Below are positions 1-7,808 of a stretch of 33,275 bases of DNA, in pieces. Each line of letters starts with the position of its first letter. Position 1 is the stretch's first letter. A program made the translations under genes and the position numbers. The notes under the pieces are model-generated. The model had not been told where the DNA came from. It did not search any database and saw only the letters and a list, made by a program, of their open reading frames with translations. Source of the stretch: Alistipes sp. CAG:514 (GTDB lineage Bacteria > Bacteroidota > Bacteroidia > Bacteroidales > UBA932); assembly GCA_000431015.1 (NCBI GenBank), contig HF986008.1, positions 2,498 to 35,772 on the forward strand. The letters run 5' to 3'.

Positions 1-1
1 G

Positions 2-808
2 GGCAGGAACACATTCAGGGCTTCCCTGCTGATCAACGGCTGTCTGGGGCCGTTCATCGTGGGCGCCGCCGTCAGCACATTCTTCACCGGCTCTGACTTC
101 ATTGTCAACAAGGACGCTGTGGGAGCGAGCCTCGCCCCGACGATAAGCGTCTGGGGCAACGGATGGCACGGCCTTGAGGCCCTCGCCAACCCGTTCACGA
201 TAGTGTTCGGAATCACAGTGATGTTCCTCACGCAGATCCTGGGCGGAATGTACATGCAGGGCAACATCGATGACGAGGCGCTCCGGAGCAGGCTCGGACG
301 CGCCGTAAGATGGATTTCGGCGCTGTTTCTGGTCTCCTTCCTTGGCTGCATGACCCTGCTTCTGACGATGCCGGGCTATGCGGTGGACGCCTCGGGGGCA
401 GTCTCGGTCGAGAAGTGCAAGTACCTGCACAACTATATTCAGATGCCTCCGGTCATGATTCTGTTCCTGCTCGGAGTGATTCTGGTCCTCGCGGGCATCG
501 GTCTCCAGTTCTTCGGGAGGCGGAGAGGCAGGAGCATCTGGTTCTCAGGGCCGGGAACCGTGCTGGTCGTGATGTCGCTCTTTATGGTGGCCGGCTTCAA
601 CGGAACAGCCTACTACCCGTCCTGCTCAGACATCCAGAGTTCCCTTACCGTCAGCAACAGCTGCTCCAGCGAGTTCACCCTCAAGACAATGGCCTGGGTG
701 TCACTGGCGATTCCGTTCGTGCTGGCCTACATCGCCTGCGCATGGAGAGCAATCGACCGCAGACGGATCACCCGAAGGGAGATGGAGATCAGCGAGGACA
801 AGTATTAG
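2..808 (+). CDS. cydB: Cytochrome bd quinol oxidase subunit II, C-terminal part (5' end outside window)
   Basis: This is the C-terminal 268 residues of CydB, the second membrane subunit of the cytochrome bd oxidase that takes electrons from quinol to oxygen at low oxygen tension. The frame is open from base 2, so the gene begins before the window; the first ATG or GTG inside it is not the true start. Visible family marks are an FTGSDF segment followed by ISVWGNGWHGLEA and several hydrophobic helices ending in a short basic tail (RAIDRRRITRREME). It ends in TAG, 56 bp before the first susC. No terminator is evident between them. cydA would be expected just upstream, outside the window. The family call is confident; the length of the missing part is unknown. 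Confidence 0.9.
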   Translation, partial: GRNTFRASLLINGCLGPFIVGAAVSTFFTGSDFIVNKDAVGASLAPTISVWGNGWHGLEALANPFTIVFGITVMFLTQILGGMYMQGNIDDEALRSRLGRAVRWISALFLVSFLGCMTLLLTMPGYAVDASGAVSVEKCKYLHNYIQMPPVMILFLLGVILVLAGIGLQFFGRRRGRSIWFSGPGTVLVVMSLFMVAGFNGTAYYPSCSDIQSSLTVSNSCSSEFTLKTMAWVSLAIPFVLAYIACAWRAIDRRRITRREMEISEDKY

Positions 809-839
809 AACCATAACATGTTTTAGACACCATCTATCT

Positions 840-853
840 ATAATAACCTTAAT
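840..853 (+). promoter_or_regulatory. 14-nt leader element ATAATAACCTTAAT ahead of the first susC
   Basis: The sequence ATAATAACCTTAAT ends 11 nt before the ATG of the first susC. The identical 14-mer lies 10 nt before the ATG of the second susC (21317-21330). Both genes lack a Shine-Dalgarno sequence, and A/T-rich leaders are usual for strong translation in Bacteroidota. A role as a translation-initiation or leader element is an inference from identity and position. Confidence 0.4.
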
Positions 854-864
854 CTTATTAGTTT

Positions 865-3800
865 ATGAGTGCAAAATTTCAAAAACCCCATTTATTGGGC
901 CTGACGGCGGCAGCGATTCTTTGTCTGCTGTTCTCTAACCCTGTCGTGGCGGGCGGCAACCCTTCGGACGAAGCGGAAGCCTACGCCTCCCAACAGGACA
1001 ACATCGTCAAGGGTACGGTCCTTGACGAGCGCGGCGAGACCCTTGTAGGAGTTTCGGTCATTATACAAGGGACATCCATCGGTACGGCGACCGACAGCAA
1101 GGGTCGGTTTGAGATCAAGGCCAAAAAAGGCGACGTGCTGCTGATTTCCTCCATCGGCTTCATCACCGAGAAGGTCACTGTGACCGGCAACACCCTGAGA
1201 GTGGTCCTCAAGGATGACTCCCAGATGCTCGGAGAGGTTGTCGTGACCGCCCTCGGTCTGCCGAAACAGGCGAAACAGGTAGGTTACGCTACCACCCGGG
1301 TGTCCACGGACGAGATCGAGCGTACCAACACCATCAATCCGGTCAACGCTCTTCAAGGTAAGGTGGCCGGTCTCCAGATCAACACGGGGGGGGCCTCAGG
1401 CGTCACGTCTTCGTCATCCATAACCATCCGTGGAGCGAACTCCGTGGACAAGAACAACTCCCCGATCTTCGTGATCGACGGAATGATCATCCAGGAGCCG
1501 ATCACGGGTCAACTGGCCGGAACAGACTGGGGATCCCAGTTGAAGAACCTTAACCCCGCCGACTACGAGAGCGTGACCGTCCTCAAAGGAGCGGCGGCGA
1601 CCGCGCTCTACGGCTCCCGTGGAGCCAACGGAGCGATCGTGATCGTCTCCAAAGGCGGCAAGTACGGCAAGCAGGGTCTTGGTGTAGAGGTCAACCAGAC
1701 AGTGGAGGTCACCGATGTCTACAAGTCGCCGGTCGAGCTTCAGAACATCTACGGAGCGGGTGCCGTGCATGATGGTTATCAGGGAGACTTCAGACCTGAC
1801 GGAAGTATCCTAAGCTCCGGATGGAGCTGGGGTCCTAAAATGGACGGCAGTCTCAGGAACCAATGGATGCCTGACGGTAAGGACACCCCGTTCTCACCTC
1901 ACCCGGACAACTGGAAGGAGTTCTATCAGACAGGAGTAAACAACATCACCAACGTGGCCATCAGCGGCGGAGGCGAGAAGTCCTCCTTCCGCCTGTCCTA
2001 CGGTTTCACGAAGACCAAGGGCGTCTTTCTGAACAACGACTTCCAGCGTCACAACATCTCGTTCAGGGGCAACACTCAGCTCAATGATGTCTTCTCTGTG
2101 GAACTCGGTGTGAAGTACGCCTTCTCCTCCGCCAAGAACGGTGCCAGCCAGGGAGGTTGGGACTGGGATAACAATGTCGGTATGATGACGGCATATCACC
2201 TGCCTCGAAACGTGGACATCGCCGCCTATTACAAGCAGTACCGCGACCCGGAGACCGGGGCGGTGGAATCCACCTCAAGATACGACAAACTTCGTGCTTA
2301 TTTTCACAAGCGGGACACCGAACTCCAAAGGCGCAACGAGAACTCTATTCTCTCGGATCTGGCTCTCCATGCGAACATCGCTCCATGGCTTAGGGCAAGT
2401 CTGAAGGCCAACCATAATTACTACGGCACAAGTCACGAGAGCCATTGGGTTGGTACCGGAGAGTACGGAGGTCCTTCCGGTTCCGGAGGCTACGGCAGAA
2501 GTGGCAGCATCTCCGGCTACTACAATTTTATGGGAATGCTCCAGATGCCGGAACAGACTTTCAGAATCGGTGGTGAGGCCTTCACCGTGGCGGCAATCGC
2601 CGCCGCCGAGCTTTACGGCAACACCGAGGCTCACTCCTGGGAGAAGCAGACCAACGGAGGACTTGTCACCCCGGGCGTATTCTCCTTCTCGAACTCAATG
2701 AATAAGATCGACCCTAAGTTTAACTATTCACCACGCAGCGAGCAGACCTTCGGCCTTTCGGGAATCCTGAACCTCGGCTGGCGCGACCAGTTGTTCCTTG
2801 AACTCACAGCCCGAAACGACTGGCTATCTTCCCTGGCTTATCCGAAATACATGAACGGACAGAACAACTACACGGTGTTCTATCCGTCGGCCAATCTCTC
2901 GTGGGTGTTTACGGATTCTTTCCGGAATGCGATTCCGGACTGGTTCTCATTCGGTAAGATCCGTGCCTCCGTCGCCAAGGTCGGCATGGGAACATCCGCC
3001 TACGCCACAAGCCGCGGATTCGGCGTGTTCTCCCAGGAGTCTGTCTACACTCCGGACAGGAGCGGCTCCGTGCTGTCGGCTTATCCTAACCTCGGAACAT
3101 ACTACAACGACAATCTCAAGCCGGAGATCCAGCGGGCCATCGAACTCGGCTTCGACGTTCGGCTCTTTGACGAAAGGCTGAACATCGACTTCGCATGGTA
3201 CAAGAAGAATAACTTCAACCAGATCCTGTCTGTGGGTTCAGTCGCGGAATCCGGTGCCAGCACCAAGCTCATCAACGCCGGTAACATCCAGAACAAGGGT
3301 ATCGAGTTGCAAGTGGATGTCACGCCGATCCGCACCAGCGACTGGCGCTGGACCATCGGAGGCAATCTGGCCAGAAACCGAGGCAAGGTCGTCAAACTGG
3401 ACAGCGAGGTCAAGGAATGGCAGCTGATGGGCGCGTATGATACGGCTCCCGAGATCTGGGCCTACGAGAACGGGCCGTTCGGAGTGCTGACCTCCTACTT
3501 GAATAGTCCTTATATGTCCCCTCTCGTGACATTCCAGGGAGAGAAGGGAGACCCTCGCAACGGCAAGATGTTAATCGAATATTGGCAAGAACTAGGCGCG
3601 CAGAATTCTGTTTCAATTTATGGCCCTGTCACAAGGTACGACCGCAATGAGGAAGGCGATCGTGACCGGCACATCCTCGGAAAGGTAGAACCGGACTTCA
3701 CGCTGAGCCTCAACACTTCCCTGTCATGGAGGAATCTTGACCTCTACGTACAGGCCGACGGACGCTTCGGCGGCAACTACTTCTCCAACATGTGGAAATA

Positions 3801-4353
3801 CTCCGTGCCGACGGGTTCGCTCAAGTCCACTCTTGAAGGCCGTGACAAGGAACACGGTGGAATCGCCAGAATCAACTACAAGGGAGAGACTGTCTATGAC
3901 GGTCTGATGCTGGACGCCGTCTTCGCCGAAGGAGCGAAGGCTCCGACCCAGAATCCTGACGGAACAATGGGTCCGGAGGTCGATGTTTCCGGTATGACAT
4001 ACAAGGATGCCGTCGAGAAGATGAACATCCGCCCTGTGATGACAGGAGCATGGTATCTTGCCAGTTACGGCTGGGGTATGCCGGCGATGCCGAACTCGAT
4101 CCAGGACAACACCTGGTTCGCGCTCCGCGAGATCACCCTCGGCTACCGCCTTCCGGAAAGCCTTTGCAAGAAGTTTGGCGCCAACTACCTGCGTCTCGGA
4201 TTCACGGCCCGCAACATCTGCTACCTCATCAACAAACTGACCGACGGCCTGAACCCTGCCTCAATTTCGAGCAACAACCCTCTGACACCGTTTGACATCG
4301 GAGGCGTGCCGTTCTACCGCACCTACGCCCTGAATCTGACCGTCAGATTCTAA
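865..4353 (+). CDS. SusC/RagA-family TonB-dependent outer-membrane transporter (first pair)
   Basis: A 1162-residue TonB-dependent receptor of the SusC/RagA type, expected to form the outer-membrane channel closed by the SusD-like lipoprotein encoded 40 bp downstream. In order: an N-terminal signal sequence (hydrophobic stretch at residues 10-29), a carboxypeptidase-regulatory-like beta domain at about 47-117 (VKGTVLDERGETLVGVSV onward), a plug domain from about 120 to 270 containing EVVVTALG, SITIRGANS, FVIDGM and SRGANGAIVIVSKGG, and a long beta-barrel ending in a phenylalanine-bearing terminus (LTVRF). The substrate cannot be read from sequence. No glycosidase, protease or sulfatase lies next to the pair. 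The start has no Shine-Dalgarno but has the leader element at 840-853. A short stretch near 3566-3610 is more A/T-rich than the rest. Confidence 0.93.
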   Translation: MSAKFQKPHLLGLTAAAILCLLFSNPVVAGGNPSDEAEAYASQQDNIVKGTVLDERGETLVGVSVIIQGTSIGTATDSKGRFEIKAKKGDVLLISSIGFITEKVTVTGNTLRVVLKDDSQMLGEVVVTALGLPKQAKQVGYATTRVSTDEIERTNTINPVNALQGKVAGLQINTGGASGVTSSSSITIRGANSVDKNNSPIFVIDGMIIQEPITGQLAGTDWGSQLKNLNPADYESVTVLKGAAATALYGSRGANGAIVIVSKGGKYGKQGLGVEVNQTVEVTDVYKSPVELQNIYGAGAVHDGYQGDFRPDGSILSSGWSWGPKMDGSLRNQWMPDGKDTPFSPHPDNWKEFYQTGVNNITNVAISGGGEKSSFRLSYGFTKTKGVFLNNDFQRHNISFRGNTQLNDVFSVELGVKYAFSSAKNGASQGGWDWDNNVGMMTAYHLPRNVDIAAYYKQYRDPETGAVESTSRYDKLRAYFHKRDTELQRRNENSILSDLALHANIAPWLRASLKANHNYYGTSHESHWVGTGEYGGPSGSGGYGRSGSISGYYNFMGMLQMPEQTFRIGGEAFTVAAIAAAELYGNTEAHSWEKQTNGGLVTPGVFSFSNSMNKIDPKFNYSPRSEQTFGLSGILNLGWRDQLFLELTARNDWLSSLAYPKYMNGQNNYTVFYPSANLSWVFTDSFRNAIPDWFSFGKIRASVAKVGMGTSAYATSRGFGVFSQESVYTPDRSGSVLSAYPNLGTYYNDNLKPEIQRAIELGFDVRLFDERLNIDFAWYKKNNFNQILSVGSVAESGASTKLINAGNIQNKGIELQVDVTPIRTSDWRWTIGGNLARNRGKVVKLDSEVKEWQLMGAYDTAPEIWAYENGPFGVLTSYLNSPYMSPLVTFQGEKGDPRNGKMLIEYWQELGAQNSVSIYGPVTRYDRNEEGDRDRHILGKVEPDFTLSLNTSLSWRNLDLYVQADGRFGGNYFSNMWKYSVPTGSLKSTLEGRDKEHGGIARINYKGETVYDGLMLDAVFAEGAKAPTQNPDGTMGPEVDVSGMTYKDAVEKMNIRPVMTGAWYLASYGWGMPAMPNSIQDNTWFALREITLGYRLPESLCKKFGANYLRLGFTARNICYLINKLTDGLNPASISSNNPLTPFDIGGVPFYRTYALNLTVRF

Positions 4354-4393
4354 GAAAGCATCATAGAGCATTTAACGCTGATTAAACAATTAA

Positions 4394-6256
4394 ATGAAAG
4401 AAATAATGAAAGCAATAAGATATATTCTCGCGTGGATTCTCCTGCCGATGATGTTGGCCGGTTGTCTGGATGAGTACCAGGAGCTTAACACCAACCCTGA
4501 GCAGTTGGCAACGACTGACCCACGCTACGTGTTCACCGGAGCCACGATGAACTTCACCAACCAGAGCCGTTCGCACCTGACCGGAAAGTACGGCGGTGTG
4601 ATGGTCTACATGCAGTACCTTGTCTCTGCAAGCGGACCCTCCGCCGGCTATTACGTCTCTCCTGCCAAGCCGAACGAACATCCACAGCCTTATAGTCCGG
4701 CCTACGGCGACTACTACGGCACCTACGGTCTGCGTCTTGACAACCTCATAAACATGGTTATCCCGAAGAAGGATAACGCCGAGCGCTATGCCGACGTGAA
4801 AGCCATCTCTCAGATTCTTCTCAACTACGAGCAGTGGAGGGTGCTTGACACCTATGGGGCGGCTCCTATCACGGAGGCGTTTCGCGCGCAAAGCGATGGA
4901 AACCAAACCCCGCGCTACGACCTCTATCAGGAGGGCATCGACGGGACACCGATGTACAAGAAGATAGACTCCGAGGTCAAGGCTGCGGTGGAGACGCTCA
5001 AGGCCTCCAACGAGAGCCAGTATGCCCTCGGCGGCAACGACTTCTTCTACTCCGGAGATGTCAAGAAATGGATAAAGTTCGGCAACACGTTGAGGGTGAA
5101 GATGGCGCAGCGTCTGGAGAAGGCCGATGCCGCGTTCTACAACGGCGTTGTGGGCGAGGTGCTTTCCTCCGCCGCCAACATCATGGCCAGCAACGAGGAG
5201 TCCTGCGTCTACCACCACACCAACGAGTACAACAACAACACCGACGACATCCAGGACATCACCAGCCGCTACGTGGCCTCGGCGGCCTTCGTGAACTTCC
5301 TGAAGTCCTGCGACGATCCGAGGCTTCCGATTCTGGTGAGGCGCAACGGCTTCGGCCCGGGGAACAACAACAAGCAGAACGACGAGTGGTTCGAGATATT
5401 CAAGAAGGAATATCCTGACTACGAGACCCGATGGCCGCAGTTCACCGGCCGCTACGTTGGGATGTCAGCCAATCCTGACAGTGCGGCCACGACGTTCAAC
5501 AAGAGTGCCTACCTTACCTTGCCTTACCACAAGGAAGACGGTTCGGAGGCCAACCTGGACATCCGCATGCACTCCCAGATCGAGAGCCGCTTCTACATCA
5601 AGAACGGAGGCATCATCGGCAACAACAACATGCCGGCGAGAGCAATCGAGGGGGAGGACTTCTACATCAACCAGGAAAAGATGCACACATTCACTCCGCT
5701 GATCACCTACCCGGAGACCTGCCTGATGCTGGCTGAGATTGCCGTGAAGAAAGGTGGCTCTGTGGCTGGGAAAGACGCTAAGGGATGGTTCCGCGAGGGT
5801 GTAAAAGCCTCGATGGAGCAGTACCGTGACTGGGCCAAGAACATGTTCGTGGTCGCTCAGACGTCCGAGAAAGCCCCTAACTACAATCCTGTGACCGACG
5901 AGAAGATAAACGCCTATCTCGCCCGTCCGGAGTTCTCGGACATCACCCTGGAGAAGATCATCTCCCAGCAGTGGGTCAACCTCTACATGCATCCTGAGGA
6001 GATGTGGGCGACCTGGAAACGCACTGGCCTGCCGGCCTTCAAGGCCAAGCCTGAGCCGGAGGGCGGCGTGGCCTTCCTGGAGGAGATCAAGGATGCCAAG
6101 AATGTTCTCACAATCCCGAGACGCAACTCTCTCGGCACGCCTAACACGCTTAACATTGCCAACTACAACACAGCCATCGACGCTCTGAAGAAAGACGCCA
6201 AGTACGGCTCCGACACCGACAGGACCGAAGGCCGTATCTGGTGGGATGTCCAATAA
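4394..6256 (+). CDS. SusD/RagB-like outer-membrane lipoprotein (SusD-like family 2)
   Basis: A 620-residue surface lipoprotein that should cap the SusC protein encoded just upstream and bind its ligand. The N-terminus has a lipoprotein signal with lipobox L21-A22-G23-C24, then ELNTNPEQ, a start typical of the SusD-like family 2 branch (PF12771 type) rather than the starch SusD branch. A C-terminal LMLAEIAVKKGG helix (tetratricopeptide-like region) also fits. ATG at 4394 gives a 23-residue signal; an in-frame ATG at 4406 would give a shorter one with the same lipobox, so the start is uncertain by four residues. The gene is co-directional with susC (40 bp gap) and is followed by a strong terminator at 6294-6331. 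This branch often belongs to non-starch systems, but the ligand is unknown. Confidence 0.88.
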   Translation: MKEIMKAIRYILAWILLPMMLAGCLDEYQELNTNPEQLATTDPRYVFTGATMNFTNQSRSHLTGKYGGVMVYMQYLVSASGPSAGYYVSPAKPNEHPQPYSPAYGDYYGTYGLRLDNLINMVIPKKDNAERYADVKAISQILLNYEQWRVLDTYGAAPITEAFRAQSDGNQTPRYDLYQEGIDGTPMYKKIDSEVKAAVETLKASNESQYALGGNDFFYSGDVKKWIKFGNTLRVKMAQRLEKADAAFYNGVVGEVLSSAANIMASNEESCVYHHTNEYNNNTDDIQDITSRYVASAAFVNFLKSCDDPRLPILVRRNGFGPGNNNKQNDEWFEIFKKEYPDYETRWPQFTGRYVGMSANPDSAATTFNKSAYLTLPYHKEDGSEANLDIRMHSQIESRFYIKNGGIIGNNNMPARAIEGEDFYINQEKMHTFTPLITYPETCLMLAEIAVKKGGSVAGKDAKGWFREGVKASMEQYRDWAKNMFVVAQTSEKAPNYNPVTDEKINAYLARPEFSDITLEKIISQQWVNLYMHPEEMWATWKRTGLPAFKAKPEPEGGVAFLEEIKDAKNVLTIPRRNSLGTPNTLNIANYNTAIDALKKDAKYGSDTDRTEGRIWWDVQ

Positions 6257-6293
6257 ACCTAAGTCTGCTGAAATCATTATTCACAACAGACTG

Positions 6294-6331
6294 GCCCTCC
6301 GGTGGTTTTCCGCCTCCGGAGGGCTTTTCTT
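6294..6331 (+). terminator. Rho-independent terminator after the first susC/susD pair
   Basis: A nine-base perfect stem (GCCCTCCGG at 6294-6302, CCGGAGGGC at 6316-6324) with a 13-nt loop is followed by TTTTCTT on the plus strand. It lies 37 bp after the susD stop. It is also the only hairpin near the 3' end of queF on the other strand, but lacks a T-run in that direction. Confidence 0.85.
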
Positions 6332-6351
6332 CCCATGGTTAGAGGGCGCTG

Positions 6352-6813
6352 CTACTCGTGTGTGGCGAAACGGCGCTCGGCGAGGGTCTCGTACTTTGTG
6401 CCGGGGCGACCGTAGTTGGCGTAGGGGTGGATGGAGATGCCGCCGCGCGGGGTGAACAGCCCCGTCACCTCGATGTACTTCGGATCCATCAGCTTGATAA
6501 GATCCTTCATGATCTTGTTGACGCAGTCCTCGTGGAAATCCCCGTGGTTCCTGAAACTGAACAGGTAGAGTTTCAGACTCTTGCTCTCAACCATTCTCAC
6601 ATCAGGAATATAGCTGATCCGGATCTCCGCGAAGTCCGGCTGTCCCGTGATCGGACACAAACTCGTGAACTCCGGGCAGTTGAACCTGACCCAATAGTCG
6701 TTGTCCTGATGTTTGTTGACGAAAGTCTCCAGAACCTCCGGAGCATAGTCACTTCTGTATTCAGTCTTCCTGCCGAGGGACTTCAGTCCCTCCGATTCTC
6801 TTCCTTCTGCCAT
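6352..6813 (-). CDS. queF: NADPH-dependent 7-cyano-7-deazaguanine (preQ0) reductase
   Basis: QueF reduces the nitrile of preQ0 to the aminomethyl group of preQ1 in queuosine biosynthesis, in the cytosol. The 153-residue product has the length of the short, single-domain QueF type. Visible are the catalytic cysteine C53 in SLCPITGQPD with the partner aspartate D60, the family motif ESKSLK at 76-81 and the FHED segment near 93-96. A longer reading from TTG at 6819 would add two residues; I chose ATG at 6813 because it is a proper ATG and the family needs no extension. It lies 76 bp downstream of the queuosine-precursor transporter on the same strand, so both genes are probably one transcript. 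The start codon follows directly on a copy of the octamer TGAATATG. Confidence 0.95.
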   Translation of the reverse strand: MAEGRESEGLKSLGRKTEYRSDYAPEVLETFVNKHQDNDYWVRFNCPEFTSLCPITGQPDFAEIRISYIPDVRMVESKSLKLYLFSFRNHGDFHEDCVNKIMKDLIKLMDPKYIEVTGLFTPRGGISIHPYANYGRPGTKYETLAERRFATHE

Positions 6814-6889
6814 ATTCAAAAACTTTCAGACCCGCGCGGGCATATTCCCCGGACATTCCGCCGGAAGCGGCCCGGGACCTGCTCCGGGC

Positions 6890-7606
6890 CTATATTTCAT
6901 TAACTCTAAATGGATTGTACGAAATGTCGTGGTCGTAGGTGTCGATCCCTTCGTGCGCCTTTACCTGTCTTACCACCCAGGATGTGACCGGGAGGATGAT
7001 GATCTCGTAGAGGGTCTTGGCGACAACCTGCGTAAGCATCAGATTGATGACCGCGCCGAGGGGCAGCAGTCCGCCGAACGCGATCGGGAAGAAGATCAGG
7101 GAGTCCGTGGCCTCTCCGCCGATGGTGGAGATGATGGCCCTCCAGCCGAAGCCCCTGCCCTTGGTCGCCACCTTCATCCTCGACATGATCCAGGCGTTGA
7201 CGGTCGAGCCGGCGACAAAGGCCAGCAGCGAGCCGATCATGGAACGCGGCACGAGTCCGAAGAGGGAGTTGAAGCTCTCGGCGGCGGCGTAGCTGTCCTC
7301 GTACAGCGGTTTCGGCAACTTGGTGACGATGAATGAGGCGACGGACACGAAGAGGCACATCGCGAAGCCGATCCAGATTGTCAGACGGGCCTTCCGGTAG
7401 CCGTAGACCTCTGTCAGACAGTCGTTCAGGATGTACGAGATCGGGAACAGCAGCACCGCTCCGGTGAGTTGGACCGGGAGGGAGCCAACCTGCCAAAGCC
7501 TTGGAATGAAGATGTTTGAGACTACCAGACACACGCAGAATGCCACTGACATCCAGACGTAGGTAACAGACAGCGTCTCACGCTGTTGATTTGTAGATTT
7601 TGACAT
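6890..7606 (-). CDS. yhhQ: Queuosine precursor transporter (YhhQ/QPTR family)
   Basis: A 238-residue integral membrane protein of the YhhQ (VUT/QPTR) family, which imports preQ0, preQ1 or related queuosine precursors across the inner membrane. About six hydrophobic helices are visible. Family-type segments include VSNIF near residue 30, a stretch with LLFPISYILNDCLTEVYGYRKAR at about 52-74, and GGEATDSLIFFPIAF, in which the polar Gly-Gly-Glu-x-x-Asp-Ser is expected to be functional. It is followed by queF, which supports the queuosine role. A good promoter lies 80-110 bp upstream (7686-7716), leaving a leader of about 70 nt with a G/C-rich inverted repeat. The start ATG is the first in frame and has no Shine-Dalgarno. 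Confidence 0.92.
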   Translation of the reverse strand: MSKSTNQQRETLSVTYVWMSVAFCVCLVVSNIFIPRLWQVGSLPVQLTGAVLLFPISYILNDCLTEVYGYRKARLTIWIGFAMCLFVSVASFIVTKLPKPLYEDSYAAAESFNSLFGLVPRSMIGSLLAFVAGSTVNAWIMSRMKVATKGRGFGWRAIISTIGGEATDSLIFFPIAFGGLLPLGAVINLMLTQVVAKTLYEIIILPVTSWVVRQVKAHEGIDTYDHDISYNPFRVNEI

Positions 7607-7642
7607 GTTTTCATCTTGTTTTTAACGTGGTTTCAAGAACAC

Positions 7643-7674
7643 AGGGCCATTCCTTTGTCAGAGGGCCGGACCCT
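7643..7674 (-). other. G/C-rich inverted-repeat segment in the yhhQ-queF leader
   Basis: Read on the minus strand, AGGGTCC (7674-7668) is followed by two copies of GGCCCT (7667-7662 and 7648-7643). AGGGTC can pair with the second copy through six pairs, one a G-T wobble, or with the first through a tight loop, so two mutually exclusive hairpins can be drawn. It resembles a regulatory leader, but I do not find the preQ1 riboswitch consensus. Confidence 0.3.
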
Positions 7675-7685
7675 TTTTGCGGATG

Positions 7686-7716
7686 CAAAGATACGAATGA
7701 AAAATAAAACCGCAAA
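7686..7716 (-). promoter_or_regulatory. Bacteroidota-type promoter for yhhQ-queF
   Basis: On the minus strand there is TTTG (7716-7713), 19 bases, then TATCTTTG (7693-7686), which fits the Bacteroidota sigma-A consensus TTTG-N19-TAnnTTTG. Transcription would begin near 7679, about 70 nt before the yhhQ start codon. Confidence 0.75.
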
Positions 7717-7732
7717 AAATCCATGAATATGC

Positions 7733-7761
7733 AAAAGAGGAGAGCCGCCCGGGTTCTCCTC
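7733..7761 (-). terminator. Rho-independent terminator of glyA
   Basis: On the minus strand GAGGAGAACC (7761-7752) pairs with GGC-side bases ending in TCTCCTC (to 7737): seven perfect pairs plus three inner pairs including one wobble, around a five-base loop. A TTTT run follows. It sits about 50 bp after the glyA stop and just upstream of the yhhQ promoter, so it insulates the two units. Confidence 0.7.
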
Positions 7762-7808
7762 CTTGATCGCGTGTAACGCTATGTCACTTGCCTTTGGGGG
7801 CAGATCCG

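Noticed and set aside
4382..6277. Long open frames antisense to the first susD
   Set aside because: They mirror the codon pattern of the susD gene, show no family motif and overlap its whole length. The same applies to long antisense frames over glyA, the Hdr genes, susC and the GH13 genes.
7607..7680. preQ1 riboswitch upstream of yhhQ-queF
   Set aside because: The gene context invites it, but the loop and the A-rich tail of the known preQ1-I class are not matched, and I see no pattern of classes II or III. Only a generic inverted repeat is reported.
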